DNA of 64,000 nt, from the NCBI GenBank assembly GCA_964586455.1, contig CAZPHV010000007.1, positions 72,120 to 136,119 on the forward strand, in the 5' to 3' direction. Of this stretch, positions 1 through 8,450 are shown one piece after another. The notes below the pieces were generated by a model. The model was not told the origin of the DNA. It was given only the letters and a program-made list of their open reading frames with translations, and ran no database searches. The DNA comes from Aquimonas sp964586455. Lineage in GTDB: Bacteria; Pseudomonadota; Gammaproteobacteria; Xanthomonadales; Xanthomonadaceae. Numbering within the stretch: position 1 is the first letter of the stretch; each line of letters starts with the position of its first letter. The position numbers were made by a program, and so were the translations under genes.

Positions 1-198
1 CAGCCAGATGCAGCACCGACAGCGGCCAGGGCAGGCGCGGCAGAGCAGCAGATTTCACAAGTCGCATCCCCCAATCGACTGCCCGCTGGCAAAGCGCGCA
101 AGTCTGGAACTGTCCTGTTGCGATGCGATGACACTGAGCCGGGATTCCAAGCGCGCAGTTTCTATTGGACAAACCCTGCAAAGCGAAAGCGCGCACTA
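1..198. other. left edge, no gene recognised
   Basis: I see no convincing gene here. Short open frames exist on both strands but have no recognisable domain, ribosome binding site or neighbour support. The stretch lies outside the duplicated groEL segment, which begins at about 199, so it may be chromosome that was originally downstream of groEL. This is inference. Confidence 0.4.
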
Positions 199-241
199 GG
201 CGGAGCTTCTGTTCACCACATGACGTGTGGAGAGGCCGGAT

Positions 242-1276
242 TTGGAAGTCCACGCCACCCATGCCGCCGCCGTAACCGTGGTCGGCCGTCAGAGCGTTCT
301 TCTTCGGCACCTCTGCGACCATCGCTTTGGTGGTGATCGGCAGGCCGGCGTTGGCGCGAATCGCCTGGTGCCGCGAAGCGGCCCAACGAAGCCACGTTCT
401 GCAGCGCCGAGTCAGATCTTGGTCGGGTCAAGGATGCCCATCGCGACCGTGTCGCCGAACCGTGTCGCCAACCGAGCGAATCGCGCAGCGATGAAGCGAA
501 GGCGTAGCCCGCGCAGCGGGCGTTGTCGCGTAGCGACCGACCGAGCGAATCGCGCAGCGGTGAAGCGAAGGCGTAGCCCGCGCAGCGGGCGTTGTCGCGC
601 AGCGATCGACCGCGCCGGTGGGGGCGTTGTAGCCGAAGTTGCCTTCGCCTTCAGCGACCTTGTTGAGGATCACGGAGGGCTCTTCGCCGGCGTTGGTGAC
701 GATCTCGCGCAGCGGGGCTTCCATGGCGCGCATGGCGATCACGATGCCGTGGTTCTGCTCTTCGTTGATGCCCTTCAGATCGCGGATCGCGGTCAGCGCA
801 CGGATCAGTGCGACGCCGCCGCCGGGGACCACGCCTTCTTCCACTGCCGCACGGGTGGCGTGCAGGGCGTCTTCAACGCGGGCCTTCTTCTCTTTCATCT
901 CGACTTCGGTGGCTGCACCGACCTTGATGACGGCCACGCCGCCGGCCAGCTTGGCCACGCGCTCCTGCAGCTTCTCGCGGTCATAGTCGAAGGAGGTCTC
1001 CTCGATCTGCGCCTTGATCTGCTTGATGCGCGACTGGATGGCGTCGGCATCGCCGGCGCCGTCGGCCTCACCGGCGCCGTCGATGATCGTGCTGTTCTCT
1101 TTCGAGATCACGATCTTCTTGGCGCGGCCCAGATACTTGATGGTCGCCTTCTCAAGCTGCAGGCCGACTTCTTCGGAGATGACCGTGCCGCCGGTCAGGA
1201 TGGCCATGTCTTCCAGCATCGCCTTGCGACGGTCGCCGAAGCCCGGCGCCTTCACGGCGCAGACCTTGACGATGCC
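242..1276 (-). pseudogene. degenerate duplicate of the 3' part of groEL
   Basis: The minus strand encodes a near copy of the C-terminal part of GroEL, from the KAPGFGDRRKAML motif to the glycine/methionine-rich tail, but lacks the N-terminal half, promoter and start. From about 635 to 1276 it is almost identical to the intact groEL at 16329-17969. From 242 to 470 it is clearly diverged, has frameshifts, and the stop codon is altered from TAA to CAA. An inserted tandem repeat at 471-608 and a small in-frame duplication near 1050-1080 (extra GAGDADA residues) interrupt it further. Similarity continues past the gene into half of the groEL terminator (198-215 matches 16285-16302). It ends abruptly at about 1276, where the island starts. 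The copy cannot make a working chaperonin. I read it as a groEL 3' end displaced or duplicated when the island was acquired. Confidence 0.9.
471..608. repeat. two tandem 69-bp repeats inside the groEL pseudogene
   Basis: Two nearly identical units with a period of 69 bp (471-539 and 540-608) are absent from the intact groEL copy. Each contains a short GC-rich hairpin (GCCCGC-N3-GCGGGC), like REP-type extragenic palindromes. Because 69 is a multiple of three, the reading frame stays open through them, but the encoded arginine-rich peptide has nothing to do with GroEL. Confidence 0.85.
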
Positions 1277-1312
1277 ACGAGCTCACCTGCGAGCAGAACC
1301 CATCGGACAGAA

Positions 1313-2161
1313 TCAGCCTGCGCGAACCAGGTCCTTGAATGCCGCCGCCAAATCAGCCCGGAGCTTCCCGTAGTGCGCCTCTCTGTGGTGATTGGCACAA
1401 AGCGCGATTACGTTCTGGGTGCTGTCGCCGCCGCCCTGCGCGAGTGGCTGGATATGGTGTGTTTCCAGGTACACGCCATGCGGGGTCTGAAACCCCGGCG
1501 TGCCGCAGAACTCACACTTGCCGTTTGCTCGCGACAATACCCGTTGACGCACTTCAGCGCTGCGCGAAAATGCCCGGCCGCTGACTTCGCGAACTCGCAC
1601 CTCGGCCTCCAGCTCGGCCAAGTCATGCTGGTCAATGAATCGGGGCGCTGCCGCGCGCTCGATCCGAGCGCGGCCGGTGTCCCAGTCGTAGCTGGTAAGC
1701 GCCCAAGGGCTTGGATCGAGCAGCCGCTTCTGCACGCTTGAGCCTGATTCCTGCTCGACCGTGATATCGCGCATATCGCCCTCGCAGACGATCACCCGCA
1801 ATGGCCACTTCTCGCGCCAGGCCAGCTGCAGCGCATCATCGAAGCGATTTGAGCGCGTCCGTCGAACAGGACTCGGCGCGGCCAAACCCTCCTGGCGCAC
1901 GTTCAGATCCTGAAACACGCGATCACCATCGACCTGCATCTGCTCGAACCAGATGCTTAGAATCACCGGCTTGTCGTGCTGAGTGAACGCCCACTCGTAG
2001 CAGTAGCGCGGATTGACCGAGGCCTTCGCCGGTCCGCCCCTGAAGTTGCCCCAGTCGGATATGTCGTGCCCCGCTTCTTCAACCAGGTCAATCACTCGCG
2101 CGTGGCTTCTCAGCCGGATCGAATCCAGCGCTTCCATCCCGGCAGACGTAGTCGTACTCAT
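1313..2161 (-). CDS. HNH endonuclease-domain protein
   Basis: This 282-residue protein has a C-terminal HNH nuclease domain. The treble-clef cysteines lie in CEFCG, the catalytic histidines in THHIQPL, then an asparagine-containing segment and the second zinc pair region CANHHREAH follow. The N-terminal 170 residues contain no domain I can name and may bind DNA or a partner. HNH proteins of this layout are common in restriction and other defence loci, where they cut DNA. The start ATG overlaps the stop of the upstream DUF5655 gene by 4 bp (ATGA), so the two are translationally coupled and probably act together. It is the last gene of the island before the groEL remnant. Target and modification dependence cannot be judged from sequence. 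Confidence 0.85.
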   Translation of the reverse strand: MSTTTSAGMEALDSIRLRSHARVIDLVEEAGHDISDWGNFRGGPAKASVNPRYCYEWAFTQHDKPVILSIWFEQMQVDGDRVFQDLNVRQEGLAAPSPVRRTRSNRFDDALQLAWREKWPLRVIVCEGDMRDITVEQESGSSVQKRLLDPSPWALTSYDWDTGRARIERAAAPRFIDQHDLAELEAEVRVREVSGRAFSRSAEVRQRVLSRANGKCEFCGTPGFQTPHGVYLETHHIQPLAQGGGDSTQNVIALCANHHREAHYGKLRADLAAAFKDLVRAG

Positions 2162-3156
2162 GGCTTCGGGGCTCGGCCCTCGTAGGCCATCGTGAGGAAG
2201 GGCTTGACCGCATCGAGGTCAGCCAAGGAGTTCAGCGAAAACTCGAGATCTCCCGTGCCCCAGTGGCCGATGTGGGTGACGTCGCGGGCATTGCCGGGTA
2301 GCGGATCAAGGGCTGCGGGGTCGAGCTTCAGGTAGACCAGCACGCCCTTCTTCTGCAGCACGACGGTGGCGAAGTTTTTCAGGCGCTTGTAGGCGGCGTA
2401 GAGCTTCAGCTCCTTATGCTGCACGTCCTCGCCCAGCGACAGCAGGTAGTCGTGCAGCGCGTCCAGAACCTCGCGCTGCGAGGGTGCCAACAGCTGCAGG
2501 GACTCGCTGTAGGGGCAGTCCTTGCCGCGCGGCGCGGCGTCTTCGCTGTCGATGGCGGCGTCGACCATCGACGCGACCTCAGCCGTCGACTCGATCAGCC
2601 TGGCGCCCCGATTGCCGCGACTGTTCGCTGATCGACCATTCCTGCCCGAAGCACTGACCGCATTGGCCAACTCCAGCAGCAACAGATCGGCGCCGAAGCG
2701 GCGGTAGCGGATCAGCTCGATGTTGCGATCGATCTGCTGCACCGCGTGGCCATCGAACTTGGTGAAATCGGCCGCGATGCAGACCAGCCGCGGCGCGCTC
2801 CAGTCGATGCGCTGCGCGGCCTCGGCCCCGAGTACGTCCATCACCAGCAGCTTGAACTCGGCCTTGTGGTCGAGCAGCCAGTCCAGATAGAACAGCCCCT
2901 GGTTGATCACGTTCTCGCCGACTGAGCGCTTGTACTCCAGGATCACCGGACAGTCGTTCTCGTCGATGCCCAGCGAATCGATGCGCCCGCCGTGAGTCTT
3001 GCCGGTGGAGTACTCGCTGGCCAGAAAACGGATGCCCAGCAGTGCATCGAGGTTGGCCTCGATCAGGGTCTGCAGCGGCTTCTCAAGGTCGGAAGCATCA
3101 CCCTGCAGCTCAGCGGCCTTGCCGGCGGTGAGGCGGAACAGGCGGATGTCGCTCAT
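2158..3156 (-). CDS. DUF5655/DUF91-type nuclease-like protein
   Basis: A 332-residue protein is predicted if translation starts at the methionine of MSDIRLFRL. Longer frames extend upstream but lack family similarity. The N-terminal half looks like a restriction-endonuclease-like fold of the DUF91/NucS type: GRIDSLGIDEN followed by PVILEYKRS gives a D...ExK arrangement. The C-terminal segment from about residue 215 (YSESLQLLAPS to the end) matches the DUF5655 pattern. Proteins of this kind are often found near restriction systems, but a biochemical role is not established to my knowledge. It is coupled by an ATGA overlap to the HNH gene downstream, and about 510 bp separates it from the lipoprotein gene upstream, so it probably has its own promoter. 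Confidence 0.75.
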   Translation of the reverse strand: MSDIRLFRLTAGKAAELQGDASDLEKPLQTLIEANLDALLGIRFLASEYSTGKTHGGRIDSLGIDENDCPVILEYKRSVGENVINQGLFYLDWLLDHKAEFKLLVMDVLGAEAAQRIDWSAPRLVCIAADFTKFDGHAVQQIDRNIELIRYRRFGADLLLLELANAVSASGRNGRSANSRGNRGARLIESTAEVASMVDAAIDSEDAAPRGKDCPYSESLQLLAPSQREVLDALHDYLLSLGEDVQHKELKLYAAYKRLKNFATVVLQKKGVLVYLKLDPAALDPLPGNARDVTHIGHWGTGDLEFSLNSLADLDAVKPFLTMAYEGRAPKP

Positions 3157-3669
3157 GGAGGTGTTGTTCTCTATGCGCACGGCAAGGGCATCAGCCGTGG
3201 ATGAAAGCACAAACCGGACGGCTCGCGATTGTGTCGACAGCGTCGGCAGTGTTTCCCACGACTGCAACCCCGCAGGACGAGGCGGCACATCCTGAGAGGA
3301 CGGTTTCTTGCGGCAGGGACCATCCCTGTGCATTTCCCGCCCCGGGCGTGCTCAAGGGCGGGAGACGCCGCACTTTAGGTGGATTCAGTTGTTCGAAGTT
3401 TTCGAATAACTGCCGTGGCTGGCAAGACACACGACGCGAAGCACTGCGGCCTTGTGGCCACGAATTGCTGTCAGCGGCGAGGTCAAGTCAAAGCGTGCGG
3501 CCCAGTTCCACGAGAGAGCAACGAGTGTGATCGAGGAGTTAGCCGTCAAGGGCTGCGTGATCCAAACAGGCGCCCCATGCAACGCGAAAGCCCCGTGACG
3601 GGCGGGGCTTTCGCAAAGGCAGGGCGCGGTTTGGTTGACGTGCATCAGGCCCCGCTCATCGCGATCCTG
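3157..3669. other. intergenic region, no gene
   Basis: About 510 bp between the lipoprotein gene and the DUF5655-HNH pair. It holds the terminator-like hairpin at 3584-3614 and presumably the promoter for the DUF5655 gene. I see no coding sequence that I would defend. Confidence 0.5.
3584..3614 (-). terminator. 12-bp perfect hairpin after the lipoprotein gene
   Basis: The arms GCGAAAGCCCCG (3584-3595) and CGGGGCTTTCGC (3603-3614) pair perfectly around a 7-base loop. The hairpin lies about 56 bp after the stop of the minus-strand lipoprotein gene. There is no strong T run, so termination is inferred from position and stem strength. Confidence 0.65.
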
Positions 3670-5103
3670 TCACTCGCCCGGCGGGTCCGCCTGCACGGGA
3701 GTCTCGGGCGTTGGCGCTGGATTGGCGGCCGCGCGTCTTGCTGCTTCGAGCTCTGTCTCGGCTTGAATCAAGGCGCGCATCTGATTCAGCAACTCCACTT
3801 GATTCGTGACTACGTCTCCTTGGCTCTTCGTGTAGTCCACGCGAAGCGTGAGCAGATCGTTCAGGATGTCCGCCGTGGCCTCTGCGATCTTCCAGGGCAC
3901 CGAAACGACCTCAAGCGCCGGGCTGGGACGATCCGCGTAGAAGCTGGTGAGCATGCCGTTCTCAAACCCGAGCTTGGATTCGTTGCGCGCAAAGGCCATA
4001 GCGTCCAGCGAGATCAGATCAGCAGGTTGTCCGTTCGGCACTGTGAGGACAAAACTCCTGATCGGCGATCCCGCTCTGGAAAGCTGCAAGACCAGTGGAC
4101 GCGCACGCCGATAGAGAACACCCGGGCAGTTCGGCCCTTCACTCCCAGGTTCCTTCTCGCAGCGGGGCAACGAGGCGGGCGTCGAGTTGGGGGACATGCC
4201 AATTGCGTAGCGCAGATCGCTTCTGCCAGATATCGCGGCCGCTCGGTTGATCTGGCCCACAACGGTCTTCCACGCTTCTCCATCAGAAGGGTCGATGATC
4301 GAACTTAGCCGAAGCGGGCGCCAGTTCTGAGCACTACAACTGGGTGCTTGAGGCGGACTAGGCGCCATGGCGATGTTGGGTAGAAATCTTGACTGAGGCC
4401 CCCGTACGCCCCCAATGAATGGCGAGGCAACAATCGACTTCGCAAGATTGATCAGGATCTGAGCGCTCTGATCATCTGCTATGCCATCAACAGTACTGAG
4501 TAAGCCAGACGCTGTGGTCTTGAGGTCGAGCTTGTCGTGCCTGAGCTTACTGTGCTCGAGCCTTAGCCCGTAGCGCTGCCGAGGATCTGGAACGTAGTCC
4601 AGCAGCTCGATCCCGAACGTGTCCTCATATCCGCACATTCCTTGTGCCTCATCAAACTGGCTCTTGCTCTTCTGCGCACTTTCCCTTGCGGTTTTGGCCG
4701 TATGGAAGGCATCCGTCTTTGCCTTCAGATCCGTGCTCGCTCGAGCAACTTCTGTCAGCGCAGCTTGGTAGGCCGCACCAGCTTCGGGCGCCTTGACAGC
4801 TTGAAGTTCATCCAACATCGCAGTGGCCCGGGAGTGGCTTCGCTCTGCCGCGTCCAAAGCAACGCGTGCCGCTTCTTCGGCAGCCTTCGCGCCCCGCAAC
4901 GCCTGTGCGGCAGGGCTATCGAGCTCGGCGCGCTCGAAGGTGACCTGGGCGTAGCGCATCGGCAGGTAGTAGCTCAAGCCATGCAGATCCTTGAAGTTCT
5001 CAGTGGTGGACACACCACGTGTGTGCACCATGGACTTGGGACCCGCGCAGGCCGTCAGAATCAAACACGAAAGCACCACCGCGCTTGCGATGCGGATAGA
5101 CAT
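3670..5103 (-). CDS. lipoprotein of unknown function in the defence island
   Basis: This 477-residue protein starts with a signal peptide ending in the lipobox LTAC, so it should be processed and lipidated at Cys19. The start is supported by a strong ribosome binding site (AGGGGG) just upstream. Residues of about 60-150 are alanine- and charge-rich with heptad-like spacing and could form a coiled coil. The C-terminal region after about residue 400 is again helical and ends in a proline-rich tail. I recognise no family. It lies downstream of hsdR, separated by about 230 bp and a hairpin, and its base composition looks less GC-rich than its neighbours, in keeping with transfer. It could be an unrelated cargo gene or a membrane-associated defence factor; nothing in the sequence decides. 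Confidence 0.8.
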   Translation of the reverse strand: MSIRIASAVVLSCLILTACAGPKSMVHTRGVSTTENFKDLHGLSYYLPMRYAQVTFERAELDSPAAQALRGAKAAEEAARVALDAAERSHSRATAMLDELQAVKAPEAGAAYQAALTEVARASTDLKAKTDAFHTAKTARESAQKSKSQFDEAQGMCGYEDTFGIELLDYVPDPRQRYGLRLEHSKLRHDKLDLKTTASGLLSTVDGIADDQSAQILINLAKSIVASPFIGGVRGPQSRFLPNIAMAPSPPQAPSCSAQNWRPLRLSSIIDPSDGEAWKTVVGQINRAAAISGRSDLRYAIGMSPNSTPASLPRCEKEPGSEGPNCPGVLYRRARPLVLQLSRAGSPIRSFVLTVPNGQPADLISLDAMAFARNESKLGFENGMLTSFYADRPSPALEVVSVPWKIAEATADILNDLLTLRVDYTKSQGDVVTNQVELLNQMRALIQAETELEAARRAAANPAPTPETPVQADPPGE

Positions 5104-5122
5104 GTGAACCCCCTGAGTTCGT

Positions 5123-5146
5123 CGCTGCCGCGCCAGTGCGGCAGCG
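5123..5146 (-). terminator. hairpin between hsdR and the lipoprotein gene
   Basis: Arms CGCTGCCGC and GCGGCAGCG pair over 9 bp with a 6-base loop. It lies after hsdR and just before the lipoprotein start on the minus strand. No T run follows, so it is a possible terminator or structured leader rather than a certain one. Confidence 0.4.
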
Positions 5147-5332
5147 AGGGAGCTAGTGCCATAAAGGCGCGAACTGTCTCAGCGAGGGCTCAGCCGAACA
5201 GGCCAGACGGGACGCCCAACAAGATTCGCCCTCAGTCAAAACCGCTGTAGCAGTGGCTCACGATGCACGCGCGCGCCGGTGCGCAGATCGCATGCGCGCG
5301 CCACCAGCGAAAACCTTGTCGAGGTCAGCGGT

Positions 5333-8300
5333 TCATCCCCGCGGCGCATCCCCCTGCCCGTCGTGCACCGCATCGAAGATCTGGCGCGACAAGATCGAAT
5401 AGGCGGTCCGCTGAAACTCCGTGTCGTCCATGTAGCGGGTGACGATGCGGTCGTTCTCGGCCATGCGCTGGATCATCAGGTCTTCGATGAGCTTGCGCAC
5501 GCCGAGCTGGAACTTGTCCAAGGGGTTGGCCATCGCGGTCTGGATGACCTGGTTGTTCGCCGTGGCCTTGGCCTTGATCTGGTCGAAGAACAGTCGATCT
5601 TCCTCGGTGAAGCTGGTGCCGAAGCGCTCGTTGAGCACCTGGATGATCTCGGACAGCGGTGCTTTCTCTTCCTTGGATTTGCCGGTGCCGACATCGGTCG
5701 GGCTGTAGACGCCCTCCGGTTCGCCGATCCGCAGATCAATCGATCCGCTGGAGACGCGCTGCAGACGGTAGTACTGCAGGCCCACTTCGTTGCCGATCGT
5801 GACCACGGTGTTGTCGCGGTCCAGCGGCAGGTGCGGCAACAGAAAGCGCCCGTAGCTGTGGAGCATCTCCAGCTCAGAATCGGCATAGGGCAGGATCTGG
5901 CTCAGGAACGCGTACATCCGCACATAGCCGCCCAGCTTATCGCGGAAGCCCGAGCGCAGGGCTTCGTCATCGAGTGCCTTGAAGCGATCCACCGCCGGCT
6001 GCAGGTGGCGCTGCATATGAGCATGGTCGGCGGGGTTCTGCCGGTCCGGCTGGCGATAGAAGATACGCGCGAAGGCTTCGACCTCGCTCCAGTGGTAGAC
6101 CTGCAGCTGATCCAGCTCGTGCTTGATCGCCGGCAGCATCTCCGGCTTCGCCGATTCCTGCAGGCTGGTGGAGTCGAAGTAGGGCTTAAAGGCCGCATAG
6201 ATCTCCTCCGGCTTGTTCACGAAGTCGAGCACGAAGGGCTCATCCTTGCCGGCGATCTTGCGGTTCAAGCGCGAGAGGGTTTGCACCGCCTGCACGCCGT
6301 CCAGCCGCTTGTCGACGTACATCGCGCACAGCAGTGGCTGGTCGAAACCCGTCTGGTATTTGTTCGCCACCAGCAGCAGCTGGTAGTCGCTGGAGCCGAA
6401 GCGTTCGGGCAGCTGGCTTTCCGGGATGGGCTTGCCGGTCACCGCATCCGGGTTCATCCCGGGCTCGGTGTACTCGATGCCAGTGTCCGGGTCCTTGACG
6501 GTGCCGCTGAAGGCCACCAGCGGGCGAATGTCGGCATAGCCCTGCTCCGCCAGATAGCGCTCGAAAGCAATCTTGTAGCGCACCGCCTGGATGCGGCTGG
6601 CGGTCACCACCATCGCCTTGCCGCGGCCGCCCAGCTGTCGCCCTACATGCTCGCGGAAGTGCTCGATCATCACTTCCGTCTTCTGCTCGATGTTGTGCGG
6701 GTGCAGCTCCTTGAACTTGGCCAGGGCCTTGGCGCCCTTCTTCTTCGGAATCGCCGGATCGTCCTCGACCGTCTTTACGAACTTGAACCAGGTGCTGTAG
6801 GTGGTGTAGTTGCGCAGCACATCGAGGATGAAACCCTCTTCGATGGCCTGGCGCATCGAATAGCTGTGGAAGGCCTCGGGCTTGCCGCTGGCGCCCTGTC
6901 GCCCGAACAGCTCCAGCGTCTTGCCCTTGGGCGTGGCGGTGAAGGCGAAGAAGCTCAGGTTCTTCTGCTGGCCGCGCGAGGCCATGATCTGGTTCAGGCG
7001 GTCTTCCCAGTCCGCCTCGCCCTCGTCAGTCCCAGCGCCGCTGGCGCCCAGGATGCTCTTCAGTTCGCGAGCTGTTTCGCCGGTCTGGCTGGAGTGCGCT
7101 TCGTCCACGATCACCGCATAGCGGCGCGCAGCGATCTCCGCGCGCCAGGCGCTGGCCTGGGCCTTCTCCTCCTCGCTGGCCTTGTCCTGATTCTCCGCGC
7201 CCGCGGCGTGCAGCAGCCCGCGCAGCACGAAGGGAAACTTCTGCAGCGTGGTGATGACGATCTTGGTGCCGTCGATCAGCGCATCGGCCAGTTGCTTGGC
7301 GTCCTGGTCGATGGCCTTGACCACGCCCTGCGCGTGCTCGATCTGGTAGATCGCGTCCTGCAGCTGCTTGTCCAGCACCTTGCGGTCGGTGATCACCACC
7401 ACGCAGTCGAAGACCTTCTGATCCTGCGCGTTGTGCAGGCTGGCCAGCCGATGCGACAGCCAGGAGATGCTGTTGGTCTTGCCGCTGCCGGCCGAGTGCT
7501 GGATCAGATAGTTGTGGCCCGCACCTTCGCCACGCGCGGCTTCGATCAGCGCGCGCACCGCGTGCAGCTGGTGGTAGCGCGGGAACACCATCTTCTCGCT
7601 GGTGACCAGCTTCCTGCCGCTGCGGCAGTCATCCACCTTCTGCTCGTCCTTCTCGACGAACAGGAAATGTCCCAGCACATCGAGAAAGCTGTCGCGCTGC
7701 AGGGTCTCCTGCCAGAAGTAGCCGCTGCGGTAGCCACTGGGGTGCTGCGGATTGCCGGCACCGCACTGGATCTGGCCAGGGTGGCTGCCGCGGTTGAAGG
7801 GCAGGAAGAAGGTCTTGTCCTTGGCCAGCCGCGTGCTCATCCACACTTCGTCGGGGTCGACGGCGAAGTGCACCAGCGCGCGCTTCTTGAAATCGAACAG
7901 CGGCGCACGCGGGTCACGATCGGTCTGGTACTGCTTAACGGCGTGCCGCCAGCTCTGGTTTGTGCCGGGGTTCTTCAGCTCGATCGTCGCCAACGGCAGC
8001 CCGTTCACCGCCAGCACCATGTCCACAGTGCTGTGGTCGCCGGGGTGGCAGGGCACCTGGCGCGTCACCGTCAGCTGGTTCTGGCCGTACAGGGCCAGCA
8101 CATCCGGCGACAGCGCATGCGCCGGCCTGAAGTAGGCCAGCCGGAACAACTTGCCGTAGAACTTGAAGCCGTGCCGCAGCACATGCAGGCTGCCCTTGAT
8201 CTCCAGCTCCTTGACCAGCGCGTCCAGCAGCATCGGCTGCAGGTTGCCCCCGTGCAGCGCGGCCATCTCGGCCCACAGCTTGGCTTGGGTGGCTTCGATG

Positions 8301-8431
8301 AAGGCGAACACCCGGGCAGGGAACAGCGCGCGCGCCTTGTCCCATTCGGCGTTGGTGCCGGGCAGCCAGCCGCCCTCTGCCAGCATCTGTTCGAGGTAGG
8401 ACTCGAAGGCCCTCTCGGTGGTCTGAGCCAT
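5333..8431 (-). CDS. hsdR: type I restriction enzyme, R (motor/nuclease) subunit
   Basis: At 1032 residues this has the usual length and order of HsdR. A PD-(D/E)xK nuclease lies near the N-terminus (Asp137, Glu151 and Lys153 in ATIELKN, with a QYQ motif near 167-169). A superfamily 2 translocase follows, with Walker A HSAGSGKTN at about 312-320 and the DEAH box at about 443-446. Later helicase motifs are also present (FTATPKG; QTLSRLNR). With HsdM and HsdS it forms the complex that translocates and cuts unmethylated DNA in the cytoplasm. The start has a GGGAG ribosome binding site and lies 19 bp after the TIR gene stop, so it is in the same operon as hsdS. All catalytic motifs are intact, so the enzyme looks functional. 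Confidence 0.97.
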   Translation of the reverse strand: MAQTTERAFESYLEQMLAEGGWLPGTNAEWDKARALFPARVFAFIEATQAKLWAEMAALHGGNLQPMLLDALVKELEIKGSLHVLRHGFKFYGKLFRLAYFRPAHALSPDVLALYGQNQLTVTRQVPCHPGDHSTVDMVLAVNGLPLATIELKNPGTNQSWRHAVKQYQTDRDPRAPLFDFKKRALVHFAVDPDEVWMSTRLAKDKTFFLPFNRGSHPGQIQCGAGNPQHPSGYRSGYFWQETLQRDSFLDVLGHFLFVEKDEQKVDDCRSGRKLVTSEKMVFPRYHQLHAVRALIEAARGEGAGHNYLIQHSAGSGKTNSISWLSHRLASLHNAQDQKVFDCVVVITDRKVLDKQLQDAIYQIEHAQGVVKAIDQDAKQLADALIDGTKIVITTLQKFPFVLRGLLHAAGAENQDKASEEEKAQASAWRAEIAARRYAVIVDEAHSSQTGETARELKSILGASGAGTDEGEADWEDRLNQIMASRGQQKNLSFFAFTATPKGKTLELFGRQGASGKPEAFHSYSMRQAIEEGFILDVLRNYTTYSTWFKFVKTVEDDPAIPKKKGAKALAKFKELHPHNIEQKTEVMIEHFREHVGRQLGGRGKAMVVTASRIQAVRYKIAFERYLAEQGYADIRPLVAFSGTVKDPDTGIEYTEPGMNPDAVTGKPIPESQLPERFGSSDYQLLLVANKYQTGFDQPLLCAMYVDKRLDGVQAVQTLSRLNRKIAGKDEPFVLDFVNKPEEIYAAFKPYFDSTSLQESAKPEMLPAIKHELDQLQVYHWSEVEAFARIFYRQPDRQNPADHAHMQRHLQPAVDRFKALDDEALRSGFRDKLGGYVRMYAFLSQILPYADSELEMLHSYGRFLLPHLPLDRDNTVVTIGNEVGLQYYRLQRVSSGSIDLRIGEPEGVYSPTDVGTGKSKEEKAPLSEIIQVLNERFGTSFTEEDRLFFDQIKAKATANNQVIQTAMANPLDKFQLGVRKLIEDLMIQRMAENDRIVTRYMDDTEFQRTAYSILSRQIFDAVHDGQGDAPRG

Positions 8432-8450
8432 TCGACCTACTCCCTATGGT

